In this document: positions 8,080 through 15,240 of the stretch, in pieces
Position numbering within the stretch: position 1 is the stretch's first letter
Layout: each line of letters opens with the position of its first letter
Origin: J038 sp034437535
GTDB taxonomy: Bacteria > Chloroflexota > Anaerolineae > Aggregatilineales > Phototrophicaceae
Reading direction: 5' to 3'
DNA length: 30,900 nucleotides
Assembly: GCA_034437535.1 (NCBI GenBank)
Contig: DAOTTZ010000079.1
Location: 1-30,900, forward strand
Program-made: the position numbers and the translations under genes
Notes under the pieces: generated by a model
Database searches by the model: none
What the model saw: only the letters and a program-made list of their open reading frames with translations
Told to the model about the DNA's origin: nothing

Positions 8080-8115
8080 ATGACACACTCCAATATCAAG
8101 CGCGTAGCGGCTTAA
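8080..8115 (+). CDS. Putative 11-codon leader peptide upstream of malate synthase
   Basis: An ATG with a good ribosome binding site (GAAGGGA, nine bases upstream) opens an 11-codon frame, MTHSNIKRVAA, that stops at TAA 8113-8115. The stop lies in the centre of the perfect palindrome AGCGGCTTAAGCCGCT (8106-8121), so a ribosome finishing this frame would prevent that hairpin from forming. It has no run of a single amino acid of the classic attenuator type. It sits 118 bases before the malate synthase ATG. It may be a regulatory upstream ORF or a chance frame; translation is unproven. Confidence 0.35.
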   Translation: MTHSNIKRVAA

Positions 8116-8121
8116 GCCGCT
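8106..8121 (+). repeat. 16-nt perfect palindrome overlapping leader ORF stop
   Basis: AGCGGCTTAAGCCGCT is self-complementary over its whole length. As RNA it could form a stem of six pairs around TTAA. As DNA it could be a dimer-binding site. No T-run follows, so it is not an intrinsic terminator by itself. Confidence 0.6.
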
Positions 8122-8233
8122 CAAAACACAGCCTGAACTCAAGCACAACTTAATCAACTTATTGGCCCGGCCATTAGCTGGCAGGGGATTATTCAAGACG
8201 TCTATTCGACAGACAAACTTAAGGTGTTTTTTT

Positions 8234-9829
8234 ATGACAGCAACCACCACCAACATCGAGATTAAAGGCGCGATGACGCCCGAATATGAGCAAATCCTGA
8301 CGCCAGAGGCACAGGCGTTCGTCGCCAAGCTAGCGCGGACGTTCACCGCCCGGCGTGACGAACGGCTCCAGGCGCGGGAAGAACGGCAAGCCCGCATCGA
8401 AGCGGGCGATATGCCGGACTTCCTAGAGGAAACACGCCACATCCGCGAAGACGATAGCTGGCGTGTCGCGCCGGTTCCGCAAGACTTACAAGACCGCCGG
8501 GTAGAAATCACCGGGCCGACCGACCGCAAGATGGTCATCAACGCGCTGAATAGCGGCGCGAAGGTCTTCATGGCAGATTTCGAAGACGCCAACGCGCCCA
8601 CCTGGGCCAACATGATCGAAGGGCAGATCAGCCTGCGCGATGCCATCCGCCGTCAAATTGATTATTACGACGAAAATCGCGGCAAAGAATACAAGCTGAA
8701 CGACACCATCGCCACGCTCATGGTGCGCCCGCGTGGCTGGCACCTGGATGAAAAGCATTTTCTGGTCGATGGCAAGCCGGTGCCCGGTGGCATCTTCGAC
8801 TTCGGCCTGTTCTTCTTCCACAATGCCCGCACCCTGATGGACAACGGCAGTGGACCGTACTTCTACCTACCCAAGCTGGAAAGCCACCTGGAAGCCCGGC
8901 TGTGGAACGACATCTTCAACCTGGCGCAGGATGAGCTAAACATCCCACGCGGTACGATCAAAGCGACGGTCTTAGTGGAAACCATCCTGGCCGCCTTTGA
9001 GACCGAAGAGATCCTGTACGAACTGCGCGATCACTCCGCCGGGCTAAATTGTGGCCGCTGGGATTACATCTTCAGCTACATCAAGAAGTTCCGCCATATG
9101 CCCGAATTCGTCCTGCCGGATCGCTCTCAGGTGACGATGACGGTACCGTTTATGCAAAATTACACCCTCCAGGTGATTAAGGTGTGCCATAAGCGCGGTG
9201 CCCACGCGATGGGCGGTATGGCGGCGCAGATCCCGATCAAGAACGACCCGGAAGCCAACGAAAAGGCCATCGAAAAAGTCCGCCAGGACAAACTGCGCGA
9301 AGCCCAGGCCGGCCACGATGGCACCTGGGTAGCACATCCCGGCCTGGTAGAAGCCGCCCAGACGATCTTTGACGAATATATGCCCCAGGCCAACCAGATC
9401 GACCGCCAGCGCGAAGACGTCAACATGACCGCCAACGATCTGCTGGAACCGAGCGACGGCACCATCACCGAGCATGGCCTGCGCTGGAACCTGAAAGTCG
9501 GCATCCAATACCTGGAAGCCTGGCTGGGCGGGAACGGGTGTGTGCCGCTCTATCACCTGATGGAAGACGCCGCAACAGCAGAGATCAGCCGGACGCAAGT
9601 GTGGCAATGGCTTCATCACAACGCGGAACTGGACGACGGGCGCAAGGTCACACCGGCTCTGTTCGGCACCTTCTTAGAAGAAGAGATGGACGCGATTAAA
9701 GAGGAAGTCGGGGCGGATCGCTTCGAAAACGGTCACTATCAACGGGCGGCGCAATTGTTCGACCAGATGATCCGTGCCGATGATTTCGTCGAATTCCTGA
9801 CGCTGCCGGCTTACGACGACCTGGATTAA
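8234..9829 (+). CDS. aceB: Malate synthase (form A)
   Basis: A 531-residue enzyme that condenses glyoxylate with acetyl-CoA to give malate in the glyoxylate bypass. The malate synthase signature is present as RDHSAGLNCGRWDYIFSYI (about residue 259 onward), and the late catalytic region MEDAATAEISRTQVWQW is intact. The stretch MADFEDANAPTWANM is also typical of form A. Length fits form A (about 530), not the longer form G. I chose ATG 8234 (MTATTTN), preceded by AAGGTG; an upstream TTG at 8162 would extend the frame with a stretch unlike the family. It is followed after 144 bases by isocitrate lyase. Confidence 0.97.
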   Translation: MTATTTNIEIKGAMTPEYEQILTPEAQAFVAKLARTFTARRDERLQAREERQARIEAGDMPDFLEETRHIREDDSWRVAPVPQDLQDRRVEITGPTDRKMVINALNSGAKVFMADFEDANAPTWANMIEGQISLRDAIRRQIDYYDENRGKEYKLNDTIATLMVRPRGWHLDEKHFLVDGKPVPGGIFDFGLFFFHNARTLMDNGSGPYFYLPKLESHLEARLWNDIFNLAQDELNIPRGTIKATVLVETILAAFETEEILYELRDHSAGLNCGRWDYIFSYIKKFRHMPEFVLPDRSQVTMTVPFMQNYTLQVIKVCHKRGAHAMGGMAAQIPIKNDPEANEKAIEKVRQDKLREAQAGHDGTWVAHPGLVEAAQTIFDEYMPQANQIDRQREDVNMTANDLLEPSDGTITEHGLRWNLKVGIQYLEAWLGGNGCVPLYHLMEDAATAEISRTQVWQWLHHNAELDDGRKVTPALFGTFLEEEMDAIKEEVGADRFENGHYQRAAQLFDQMIRADDFVEFLTLPAYDDLD

Positions 9830-9889
9830 CTTATTTCGGCGAGGCACGCATCGCAGATGTTGCAACACAAAGGACTCCTTGCTCTTAAA

Positions 9890-9922
9890 GGATGTGAGAC
9901 CGGCGTGCAGGTCTCATCATCC
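9890..9922 (+). repeat. Intergenic hairpin between malate synthase and isocitrate lyase
   Basis: TGAGACC pairs with GGTCTCA, and the stem extends outward through GGATG/CATCC with one bulge, giving about 11-12 pairs around an 8-base loop. No T-run follows. It more likely affects mRNA processing or stability, or attenuates readthrough, than acts as a full terminator. Confidence 0.55.
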
Positions 9923-9973
9923 TGATAAATAACAAAAAATGATCGACACATGACTGATAAAAAGGACAAACTC

Positions 9974-11281
9974 ATGCAAACCGAACTGGCAATGAAACAC
10001 GACTGGATGAATAACCCCCGCTGGAACGACATCACCCGGCCCTACACCCCGGCAGACGTTCTGCGTTTGCGCGGCACAATCAAGGTGGAATACACCCTGG
10101 CCCGGTTGGCGGCAGAGCGTCTGTTCCAACTGCTACAAACTGAAGATTACGTCAACGCCCTGGGCGCGATCAGCGCGAACCAGGCCGTGCAGATGGTGGA
10201 AGCCGGGCTGAAGGCGATCTATGTGAGTGGCTGGCAGGTGGCGGCAGATAACAACACCGCTGGCACCATGTACCCTGACCAATCGCTCTACCCGGTGGAT
10301 AGCGTGCCGAAGTTGATCGAGCGCATCAACAACGCGCTGATGCGGGCCGACCAGATCCAGCACATGAGCGACAAAGAAGACCCGCTCTATTACTTCGCGC
10401 CGATGGTGGCCGATGCCGAAGCCGGCTTCGGCGGCAACCTGAACGCCTTCGAACTGATGAAGGCCATGATCCGTGCTGGTGTGGGCGGCGTCCACTTCGA
10501 AGATCAGCTTTCCAGCGCGAAGAAATGCGGCCACCTGGGCGGCAAGGTGCTGGTGCCCACCAGCGAATTCGTCAACAAGTTGGTGGCGGCCCGGCTGGCG
10601 GCAGATGTGATGGATGTGCCGACGCTGTTAATCGCCCGGACCGATGCCGATAGCGCGACCCTCATCACCAGCGACATCGACACCCGCGACCACAAGTTCA
10701 TCACCGATGAGCGCACCGCCGAAGGCTTCTACGGTGTGAAACACGGCATGGAATCCTGCATCGCACGCGGGCTGGCCTACGCCCCCTATTCTGACATGAT
10801 CTGGATGGAAACCAGCCACCCGGATCTCGACCAGGCGCAAGAATTTGCGGAAGCTATTCGTAAGGAATACCCGAACAAGATGCTGATGTACAACTGCTCA
10901 CCGTCCTTCAATTGGAGCCGCAACCTGGACGCAGGCACCATCGCCAAGTTCCAGCGTGAACTGGGCGCGATGGGTTACAAGTTCCAGTTCATCACACTGG
11001 CTGGCTTCCACGCGCTGAACACCAGCATGTTCGAGTTATCGCTGGCGTATAAAGAAAGCGGCATGACCGGTTACGCCGCCTTGCAGGATCGTGAGTTCGA
11101 ACTGCAACGCACCGACGGCTACCGCGCCGTCAAGCACCAGAGCTTCGTGGGCACCGGCTACTTTGACGCGGTTCAGACCGTCATCACCGCCGGGCAAAGC
11201 TCCACCACCGCAATGGCCGGAAGCACCGAGACCGAACAATTCGAAGAAGACAACAGTTCCACACCGGCCCCTGCCGACTAG
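9974..11281 (+). CDS. aceA: Isocitrate lyase
   Basis: A 435-residue enzyme that splits isocitrate into succinate and glyoxylate, the committed step of the glyoxylate bypass. The catalytic signature KKCGHLGGKVLVPTSEF is intact with the nucleophile at Cys185, and YNCSPSFNW, the substrate-binding segment, is present. Further family features are MYPDQSLYP near the N-terminus and PIVADAEAGFGG-type metal-site residues (seen here as PMVADAEAGFGG). I prefer ATG 9974 (MQTELAMKHDW) because AAAGGAC lies seven bases upstream; the earlier in-frame ATG at 9950 lacks a binding site. The C-terminus ends in a short Ser/Thr/Glu-rich tail. It is probably co-expressed with malate synthase. Confidence 0.97.
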   Translation: MQTELAMKHDWMNNPRWNDITRPYTPADVLRLRGTIKVEYTLARLAAERLFQLLQTEDYVNALGAISANQAVQMVEAGLKAIYVSGWQVAADNNTAGTMYPDQSLYPVDSVPKLIERINNALMRADQIQHMSDKEDPLYYFAPMVADAEAGFGGNLNAFELMKAMIRAGVGGVHFEDQLSSAKKCGHLGGKVLVPTSEFVNKLVAARLAADVMDVPTLLIARTDADSATLITSDIDTRDHKFITDERTAEGFYGVKHGMESCIARGLAYAPYSDMIWMETSHPDLDQAQEFAEAIRKEYPNKMLMYNCSPSFNWSRNLDAGTIAKFQRELGAMGYKFQFITLAGFHALNTSMFELSLAYKESGMTGYAALQDREFELQRTDGYRAVKHQSFVGTGYFDAVQTVITAGQSSTTAMAGSTETEQFEEDNSSTPAPAD

Positions 11282-11293
11282 CGCAAGCCATAA

Positions 11294-11326
11294 CCGGGGT
11301 GCGGTGGACGAGCCGCCGCACCCCGG
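11294..11326 (+). terminator. Strong hairpin after isocitrate lyase (possible terminator/attenuator)
   Basis: CCGGGGTGCGG pairs perfectly with CCGCACCCCGG (11 bp, 11-base loop), 12 bases after the aceA stop. It is followed by CCTGATTATTG and not a clean T-run, so termination may be partial, leaving some readthrough into the PEP carboxykinase gene. Confidence 0.5.
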
Positions 11327-11369
11327 CCTGATTATTGTAAGTATAAGATCGTAGAGGAGAGACCACGCC

Positions 11370-12938
11370 ATGACTTTTCCCAGCCGTTACCAGCAATTAC
11401 GCAACGTTGGCTTGCGGAATTTATCGGAAATCTATCATAACCTGACACCGGCCCAACTGTACGAACATGCCATCCAGGACGAAGATATCAACATCAGCCA
11501 GGATGGTGCGCTCGTCACCCGCACCTATAACCACACCGGGCGCGCCCCCAACGACCGCTTCATCGTGCGCGAACCAGAGACCCAGCATGAAATCGACTGG
11601 GGCGACATCAACAAGCCATTTGACGCGGACGCTTTCGGCTGGCTTTACCAGAAGATGGAAGACTTCTTCTATGGTAAGCCAGTTTACGTGCAAGATTGCT
11701 TCGCCGGCACCCACCCGGATCACCGCATCGGCGTCCGCATCGTGACGGAAAAGGCGTGGCATAGCCTGTTCAGCCGGAATATGTTCGTATCACCGGAGCC
11801 GCAAGATCTGGAAACCTTCGAGCCGGATTACACCGTGATTCACGCGCCATCGCTCCAGGCCGACCCACAAAAAGATAAGACCCATTCCGAAGCCTTCGTC
11901 CTGATTCACCTCAGCAAGCGTCTGGTGTTAATCGGCGGGACGCATTACGGTGGAGAGATCAAGAAATCTATTTTTAGCATCATGAATTATTTATTGCCGA
12001 AGAAGGGCATTTTGCCCATGCATTGCTCTGCCAATGAAGGGGACGCGGGCGATGTGGCGTTATTCTTCGGCCTGAGTGGCACCGGCAAGACCACGCTCAG
12101 CGCGGATGCCCGCCGTCATCTAATCGGCGATGACGAACACGGCTGGGGCGACGACGGCGTATTCAACTTTGAGGGCGGATGCTACGCCAAGACGATCAAC
12201 CTGAGTGCAGAAGGTGAACCGGAGATCTACGGCGCAACCAAGCAATTCGGCACCATCCTGGAAAATGTCATACTTGACCATGACCGCAACCCGGATTTTA
12301 CCGACAGCCGTTACACGCTGAATACCCGTTGCTCGTATCCGATCAGCGCGATCCCGAATCACAAGCCGGATGGACGCGGCGGCCAACCGCGCAACATCAT
12401 CTTCCTGACGGCGGATGCGTTCGGCGTCCTGCCGCCGGTGAGCAAGCTCACGCCAGAGCAAGCCATGACGTACTTCCTCAACGGCTACACCGCCAAGGTC
12501 GCCGGGACGGAAACCGGCATCGACGAGCCACAAGCCACGTTCAGCGCGTGCTTTGGTGCGCCGTTTATGCCGCTGAACCCGCGAGTCTACGCCGAACTCC
12601 TGCGGCAGAAGGCCCACGACGCCGGCGCGACCATCTGGCTGGTCAATACCGGCTGGACGGGCGGAGCCTATGGCACCGGTCATCGCATCGAGCTGGCCTA
12701 TACCCGCGCCATCGTCGATGCCATCCTGGATGGCACGCTGGCCCAGGCCACAACCCGCGAAGACACGATCTTCGGGCTGATGGTGCCGACGACCTGCCCC
12801 AATGTCCCGGACGCGGTGCTTGACCCGCGCCAGACCTGGAATGACAAAGAAGCCTACGACCGGGAAGCCCAGGCTTTAGCAGATCGCTTCCAGGATAATG
12901 CCCGGAAATATCTGGAACCAGTGCCCACTGGCGATTAA
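11370..12938 (+). CDS. pckA: Phosphoenolpyruvate carboxykinase (ATP)
   Basis: A 522-residue enzyme that converts oxaloacetate and ATP to PEP, CO2 and ADP, the first dedicated step of gluconeogenesis. The ATP-type family motifs are all visible: the kinase loop GLSGTGKTTLS (residues 234-244), the signature LIGDDEHGWGDDGVFNFEGG just after it, the HYGGEIKKSIF segment carrying the catalytic Lys, and the adenine-binding NTGWTGGAYGTGHRIEL near the C-terminus. Length is typical (about 530). The start ATG has GAGGAG upstream. Coming directly after malate synthase and isocitrate lyase, it completes a route from acetyl-CoA to PEP. Confidence 0.97.
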   Translation: MTFPSRYQQLRNVGLRNLSEIYHNLTPAQLYEHAIQDEDINISQDGALVTRTYNHTGRAPNDRFIVREPETQHEIDWGDINKPFDADAFGWLYQKMEDFFYGKPVYVQDCFAGTHPDHRIGVRIVTEKAWHSLFSRNMFVSPEPQDLETFEPDYTVIHAPSLQADPQKDKTHSEAFVLIHLSKRLVLIGGTHYGGEIKKSIFSIMNYLLPKKGILPMHCSANEGDAGDVALFFGLSGTGKTTLSADARRHLIGDDEHGWGDDGVFNFEGGCYAKTINLSAEGEPEIYGATKQFGTILENVILDHDRNPDFTDSRYTLNTRCSYPISAIPNHKPDGRGGQPRNIIFLTADAFGVLPPVSKLTPEQAMTYFLNGYTAKVAGTETGIDEPQATFSACFGAPFMPLNPRVYAELLRQKAHDAGATIWLVNTGWTGGAYGTGHRIELAYTRAIVDAILDGTLAQATTREDTIFGLMVPTTCPNVPDAVLDPRQTWNDKEAYDREAQALADRFQDNARKYLEPVPTGD

Positions 12939-12970
12939 ATCTGAGGTGGGCGGCCCGGCATGGTCGCCCT

Positions 12971-13873
12971 CTACTTCACCACACCGAGCCGTCGCAGGTC
13001 ATAGAGCAGGACGCGCTCAAAGGGCGAATCGGTGATAAGCGGCAGATACAATACCCCGCGCCGGGTTAGTTCGGCGCGGATTTCGTCTCGCCAGGCGGCC
13101 ACCCGCCGCTGGTAGATGTCGCGCATGGTGGCATCCACGCTGACTTCCTGAGCGCGTCCGGTCTCAACATCCACCAGGCGCAGATCACCGGCCACCGGCG
13201 GCGTGATCTCATCCGGTGATAACGTGTGGATCAGCACGACTTCAAAGCCCTTGCCGACCAGGGCATTAATCCCGTCAATGTAACCACTGGGGCTGAACAT
13301 ATCGCTGATGACAAAGCACAAACCTGGTCGGCGGGAGCGCGTGGCGTAATCCTTCAACATCACATTGAGATCAACCATGCCGGCGGGCTTGAGGTTGTGG
13401 GCATAGCGCAACATCGGGACGGATTGCGCCCGCCCACGTGACGGCCCGAAGCTCTCGTTACCAGTCGGCTTTAACGCGCTAATCATCACCCGGTCATTGG
13501 TGCCGAGCGAAATATACGCCAACCCCGCCATAATCCGCCGGGCATATAAGAACTTGTTGACCGCTTCCGGCGCGTTGTCGCCTTCCGGCCAGGCCATACT
13601 CGCGGAAGCATCCAGCAGGATATGCACCGCCAGATCTTCCTCATCTTCCAGCAATTTGATGTATGGGCGGTCGGTGCGGGCGTAGACGTTCCAATCTAAC
13701 CGGCGCAGGTCATCCCCAGGCACATAATTGCGGTAATCAGCAAATTCGATGCTGGTACCGCGCTTGGTACTGCGGCGTTCCCCCTTGATGGCCCCGGCGC
13801 GGACTTTCTTCGCCACCAGCATGAGCGGTTCCAGCTTGCGGCGGATGGTCTCTTCAAGCAATAACGGTTCCAT
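12971..13873 (-). CDS. DUF58-family protein (vWA-like)
   Basis: A 300-residue protein. The hallmark DUF58 region is present: KGERRSTKRGTSIEFADYRNY then PGDDLRRLDWNVYARTDRPY (about 30-75). A von Willebrand A-like domain follows, with a DxSxS-type metal site (LLDASASM, about 95-102) and CFVISDMFSP (about 200-210). I chose ATG 13873 (MEPLLLEETIRRKLE) because AGAAGGAC lies seven bases upstream, 15 codons inside the longest frame. DUF58 proteins usually work with a MoxR AAA+ ATPase and membrane vWA proteins in assembly or envelope functions. No MoxR gene is in this window, so this copy is separated from its usual partner. It converges with pckA across 32 bases. Confidence 0.88.
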   Translation of the reverse strand: MEPLLLEETIRRKLEPLMLVAKKVRAGAIKGERRSTKRGTSIEFADYRNYVPGDDLRRLDWNVYARTDRPYIKLLEDEEDLAVHILLDASASMAWPEGDNAPEAVNKFLYARRIMAGLAYISLGTNDRVMISALKPTGNESFGPSRGRAQSVPMLRYAHNLKPAGMVDLNVMLKDYATRSRRPGLCFVISDMFSPSGYIDGINALVGKGFEVVLIHTLSPDEITPPVAGDLRLVDVETGRAQEVSVDATMRDIYQRRVAAWRDEIRAELTRRGVLYLPLITDSPFERVLLYDLRRLGVVK

Positions 13874-13967
13874 AGGTCGTGTCCTTCTGCGGTCTTTGGT
13901 GGCGATTATGCCGGACAAATGTTAACGCTGTATGGGTGCAATTTGTCACAATTAATCGAATTTTGAT

Positions 13968-13994
13968 TTGAAAACTGTTGAAATATGTTATACT
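13968..13994 (+). promoter_or_regulatory. Candidate promoter of the riboflavin importer operon
   Basis: TTGAAA (13968-13973) and TATACT (13989-13994) are 15 bases apart; an alternative -35, TTGATT at 13963, gives 20. The -10 places transcription start near 14002, just before the FMN aptamer at 14014. The same TATACT -10 appears in the promoter at 24053. Confidence 0.45.
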
Positions 13995-14013
13995 AAACAC
14001 GTAATTAAATATT

Positions 14014-14161
14014 GATCTTCGGGGCAGGGTGAAATTCCCGACCGGCGGTAATGTGATCGCAAAGATCAACTAGCCCGCGACCCGTATACAGCTTCAAAGT
14101 ATACCGGTGGATTCTGGTGCGATACCAGAGCCGACAGTTATAGTCTGGATGGGAGAAGGTC
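14014..14161 (+). ncRNA. FMN riboswitch (RFN element)
   Basis: The conserved RFN core is read directly. P1 is GATCTTC (14014-14020) pairing with GAAGGTC (14155-14161). Then come GGGGCAGGGTGAAATTCCCG and ACCGGCGGTAATG, a P3 arm, AGCCCGCGACCC, a variable arm, then GGTGGATTCTGGTGCGATAC, CAGAGCCGACAGTTATAGTC and GGATGGGAGAAGG. All six helices of the aptamer can be traced. It binds FMN and controls the downstream genes, which encode an ABC importer and not riboflavin synthesis enzymes, so the transported vitamin is very likely riboflavin or a relative. The expression platform (14162-14298) holds a terminator at 14266-14294. The 5' aptamer segment 14020-14030 can instead pair with 14260-14270. Confidence 0.97.
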
Positions 14162-14259
14162 GCAAAACGCGCACGAATCGGCCATTGGTTTTGATTCAAG
14201 TGTGACGTCAACGCATACCTGTGTGCTGGCCGTTTGGTCTGGCACCTCCCGGCTATGGT

Positions 14260-14270
14260 ACCCTGCCCCG
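14260..14270 (+). promoter_or_regulatory. Antiterminator target, complementary to the FMN aptamer core
   Basis: ACCCTGCCCCG is the exact reverse complement of CGGGGCAGGGT at 14020-14030, the 3' end of P1 plus the first conserved aptamer segment. It includes the terminator 5' arm CCCCG (14266-14270). The two pairings exclude each other: an FMN-bound aptamer leaves the terminator free to form, while without FMN an 11-bp antiterminator can form. Seen directly in sequence; the mechanism is inference from known FMN riboswitches. Confidence 0.8.
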
Positions 14271-14294
14271 TTTCAAACAGAAGCGGGGTTTTTT
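14266..14294 (+). terminator. Riboswitch-controlled intrinsic terminator
   Basis: CCCCGTTTC pairs with GAAGCGGGG (9 pairs, one G-U; loop AAACA) followed by TTTTTT. It ends four bases before the ATG of the permease gene, so its 3' arm also covers the only G-rich stretch that could serve as that gene's ribosome binding site. Confidence 0.9.
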
Positions 14295-14298
14295 ACTG

Positions 14299-15150
14299 AT
14301 GCAAAATACCGTCCCACGAAACAAAATTATCTCACCGGCCCAACCCACCGGCCAGCGCACCCGCCGCCTGGATTTCTGGCGGATCTTACGCCGGCTGGCG
14401 TTCTTAATCACACCGTTAACGGTGCTGACCGCGTGGTATCTCGTGACTGAGTTCGAACTGGTACGCCCGTTCTTGCTCCCCACGCCGGAAGCCGTGCTAG
14501 AACGCTTTCAACAGCGCATCACCGATGGCGACCGCTTCTTGATCGATAGCACCTTATGGGGGCACACCATGACGACCCTGACCGAGGTCGTGCTTGGCCT
14601 GGGCATTGGTGCGTTCATCGGCATTGTAGCTGGTTATGCCATCGCCAAGAATCGCCTGCTGGAAACCCTGCTCTCCCCCATCGTGATCGTCTTTCAATCC
14701 ACCCCTATTGTCGCTTACGCGCCCCTGCTGGTCATCTGGTTTGATAGCGGTATTCAGAGCAAGGTCGTGACGTGTGTGCTGGTGGTCTTCTTCCCCATTT
14801 TGATGAACACGGTCACTGGCCTGCGTTCTGTGCCGGATGATCTGCGCGATTTGATGCGCGTCTCCAACGCAAGCTGGTGGCAGACGTTCATCAAGTTAGA
14901 AGTCCCCGCCTCCTTGCCGGTGATGATGACCGGGTTAAAGACCGGCGCGACATTGGCCGTCATCGGCGCGGTCGTCGGTGAATTTGTGGAGGCGAATGCT
15001 GGCCTGGGCTTCCTGTTGAACCTGGCGCGGCAACAATACGATACCCCGTTGGTCTTTGTCGCGGCGATCACGCTGGCAATCATGGCGGGCACGTTGTACC
15101 TGGCGGTCACCCTGCTAGAGCGGCGGTTGCTCCGCTGGCAACGCAATTAA
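14299..15150 (+). CDS. ribX: ABC transporter permease, probable riboflavin importer (RibX-type)
   Basis: A 283-residue inner-membrane permease of the binding-protein-dependent (SsuC/TauC/ThiX-like) family with six hydrophobic segments. The EAA-type cytoplasmic loop that contacts the ATPase is seen as DLMRVSNASWWQTFIKLEVP and ASLPVMMTGLKTG. I chose ATG 14299 (MQNTVPRNK) because it directly follows the riboswitch terminator; the longer frame from GTG 14221 would include the terminator hairpin and has no family similarity. As first gene behind an FMN riboswitch, with a binding protein and ATPase downstream, it fits the RibXY importer described from Chloroflexus. Substrate is inferred from the riboswitch. 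The gap to the next gene is 90 bases. Confidence 0.88.
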   Translation: MQNTVPRNKIISPAQPTGQRTRRLDFWRILRRLAFLITPLTVLTAWYLVTEFELVRPFLLPTPEAVLERFQQRITDGDRFLIDSTLWGHTMTTLTEVVLGLGIGAFIGIVAGYAIAKNRLLETLLSPIVIVFQSTPIVAYAPLLVIWFDSGIQSKVVTCVLVVFFPILMNTVTGLRSVPDDLRDLMRVSNASWWQTFIKLEVPASLPVMMTGLKTGATLAVIGAVVGEFVEANAGLGFLLNLARQQYDTPLVFVAAITLAIMAGTLYLAVTLLERRLLRWQRN

Positions 15151-15162
15151 TTTACGAATCGA

Positions 15163-15176
15163 CGTAAGATCTTACG
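15163..15176. repeat. 14-nt perfect palindrome between permease and binding-protein genes
   Basis: CGTAAGATCTTACG is fully self-complementary and lies in the 90-base gap inside the importer operon, 12 bases after the permease stop. It could form a short RNA hairpin or be a protein-binding site. No T-run follows. Confidence 0.5.
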
Positions 15177-15240
15177 CTGATTGGGGCCAGATCGCGACTG
15201 GCTCTGTCTATAACGATCATATGATAAGGATGCACCCATT

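Noticed and set aside
9044..9619. 191-codon open frame on the minus strand
   Set aside because: Antisense to malate synthase across its most conserved region; no independent start signal or motif.
12120..12683. 187-codon open frame on the minus strand
   Set aside because: Antisense to PEP carboxykinase, including the nucleotide-binding signature.
14221..14298. N-terminal extension of the permease frame from GTG 14221
   Set aside because: It runs through the riboswitch terminator hairpin and has no ribosome site or family similarity.
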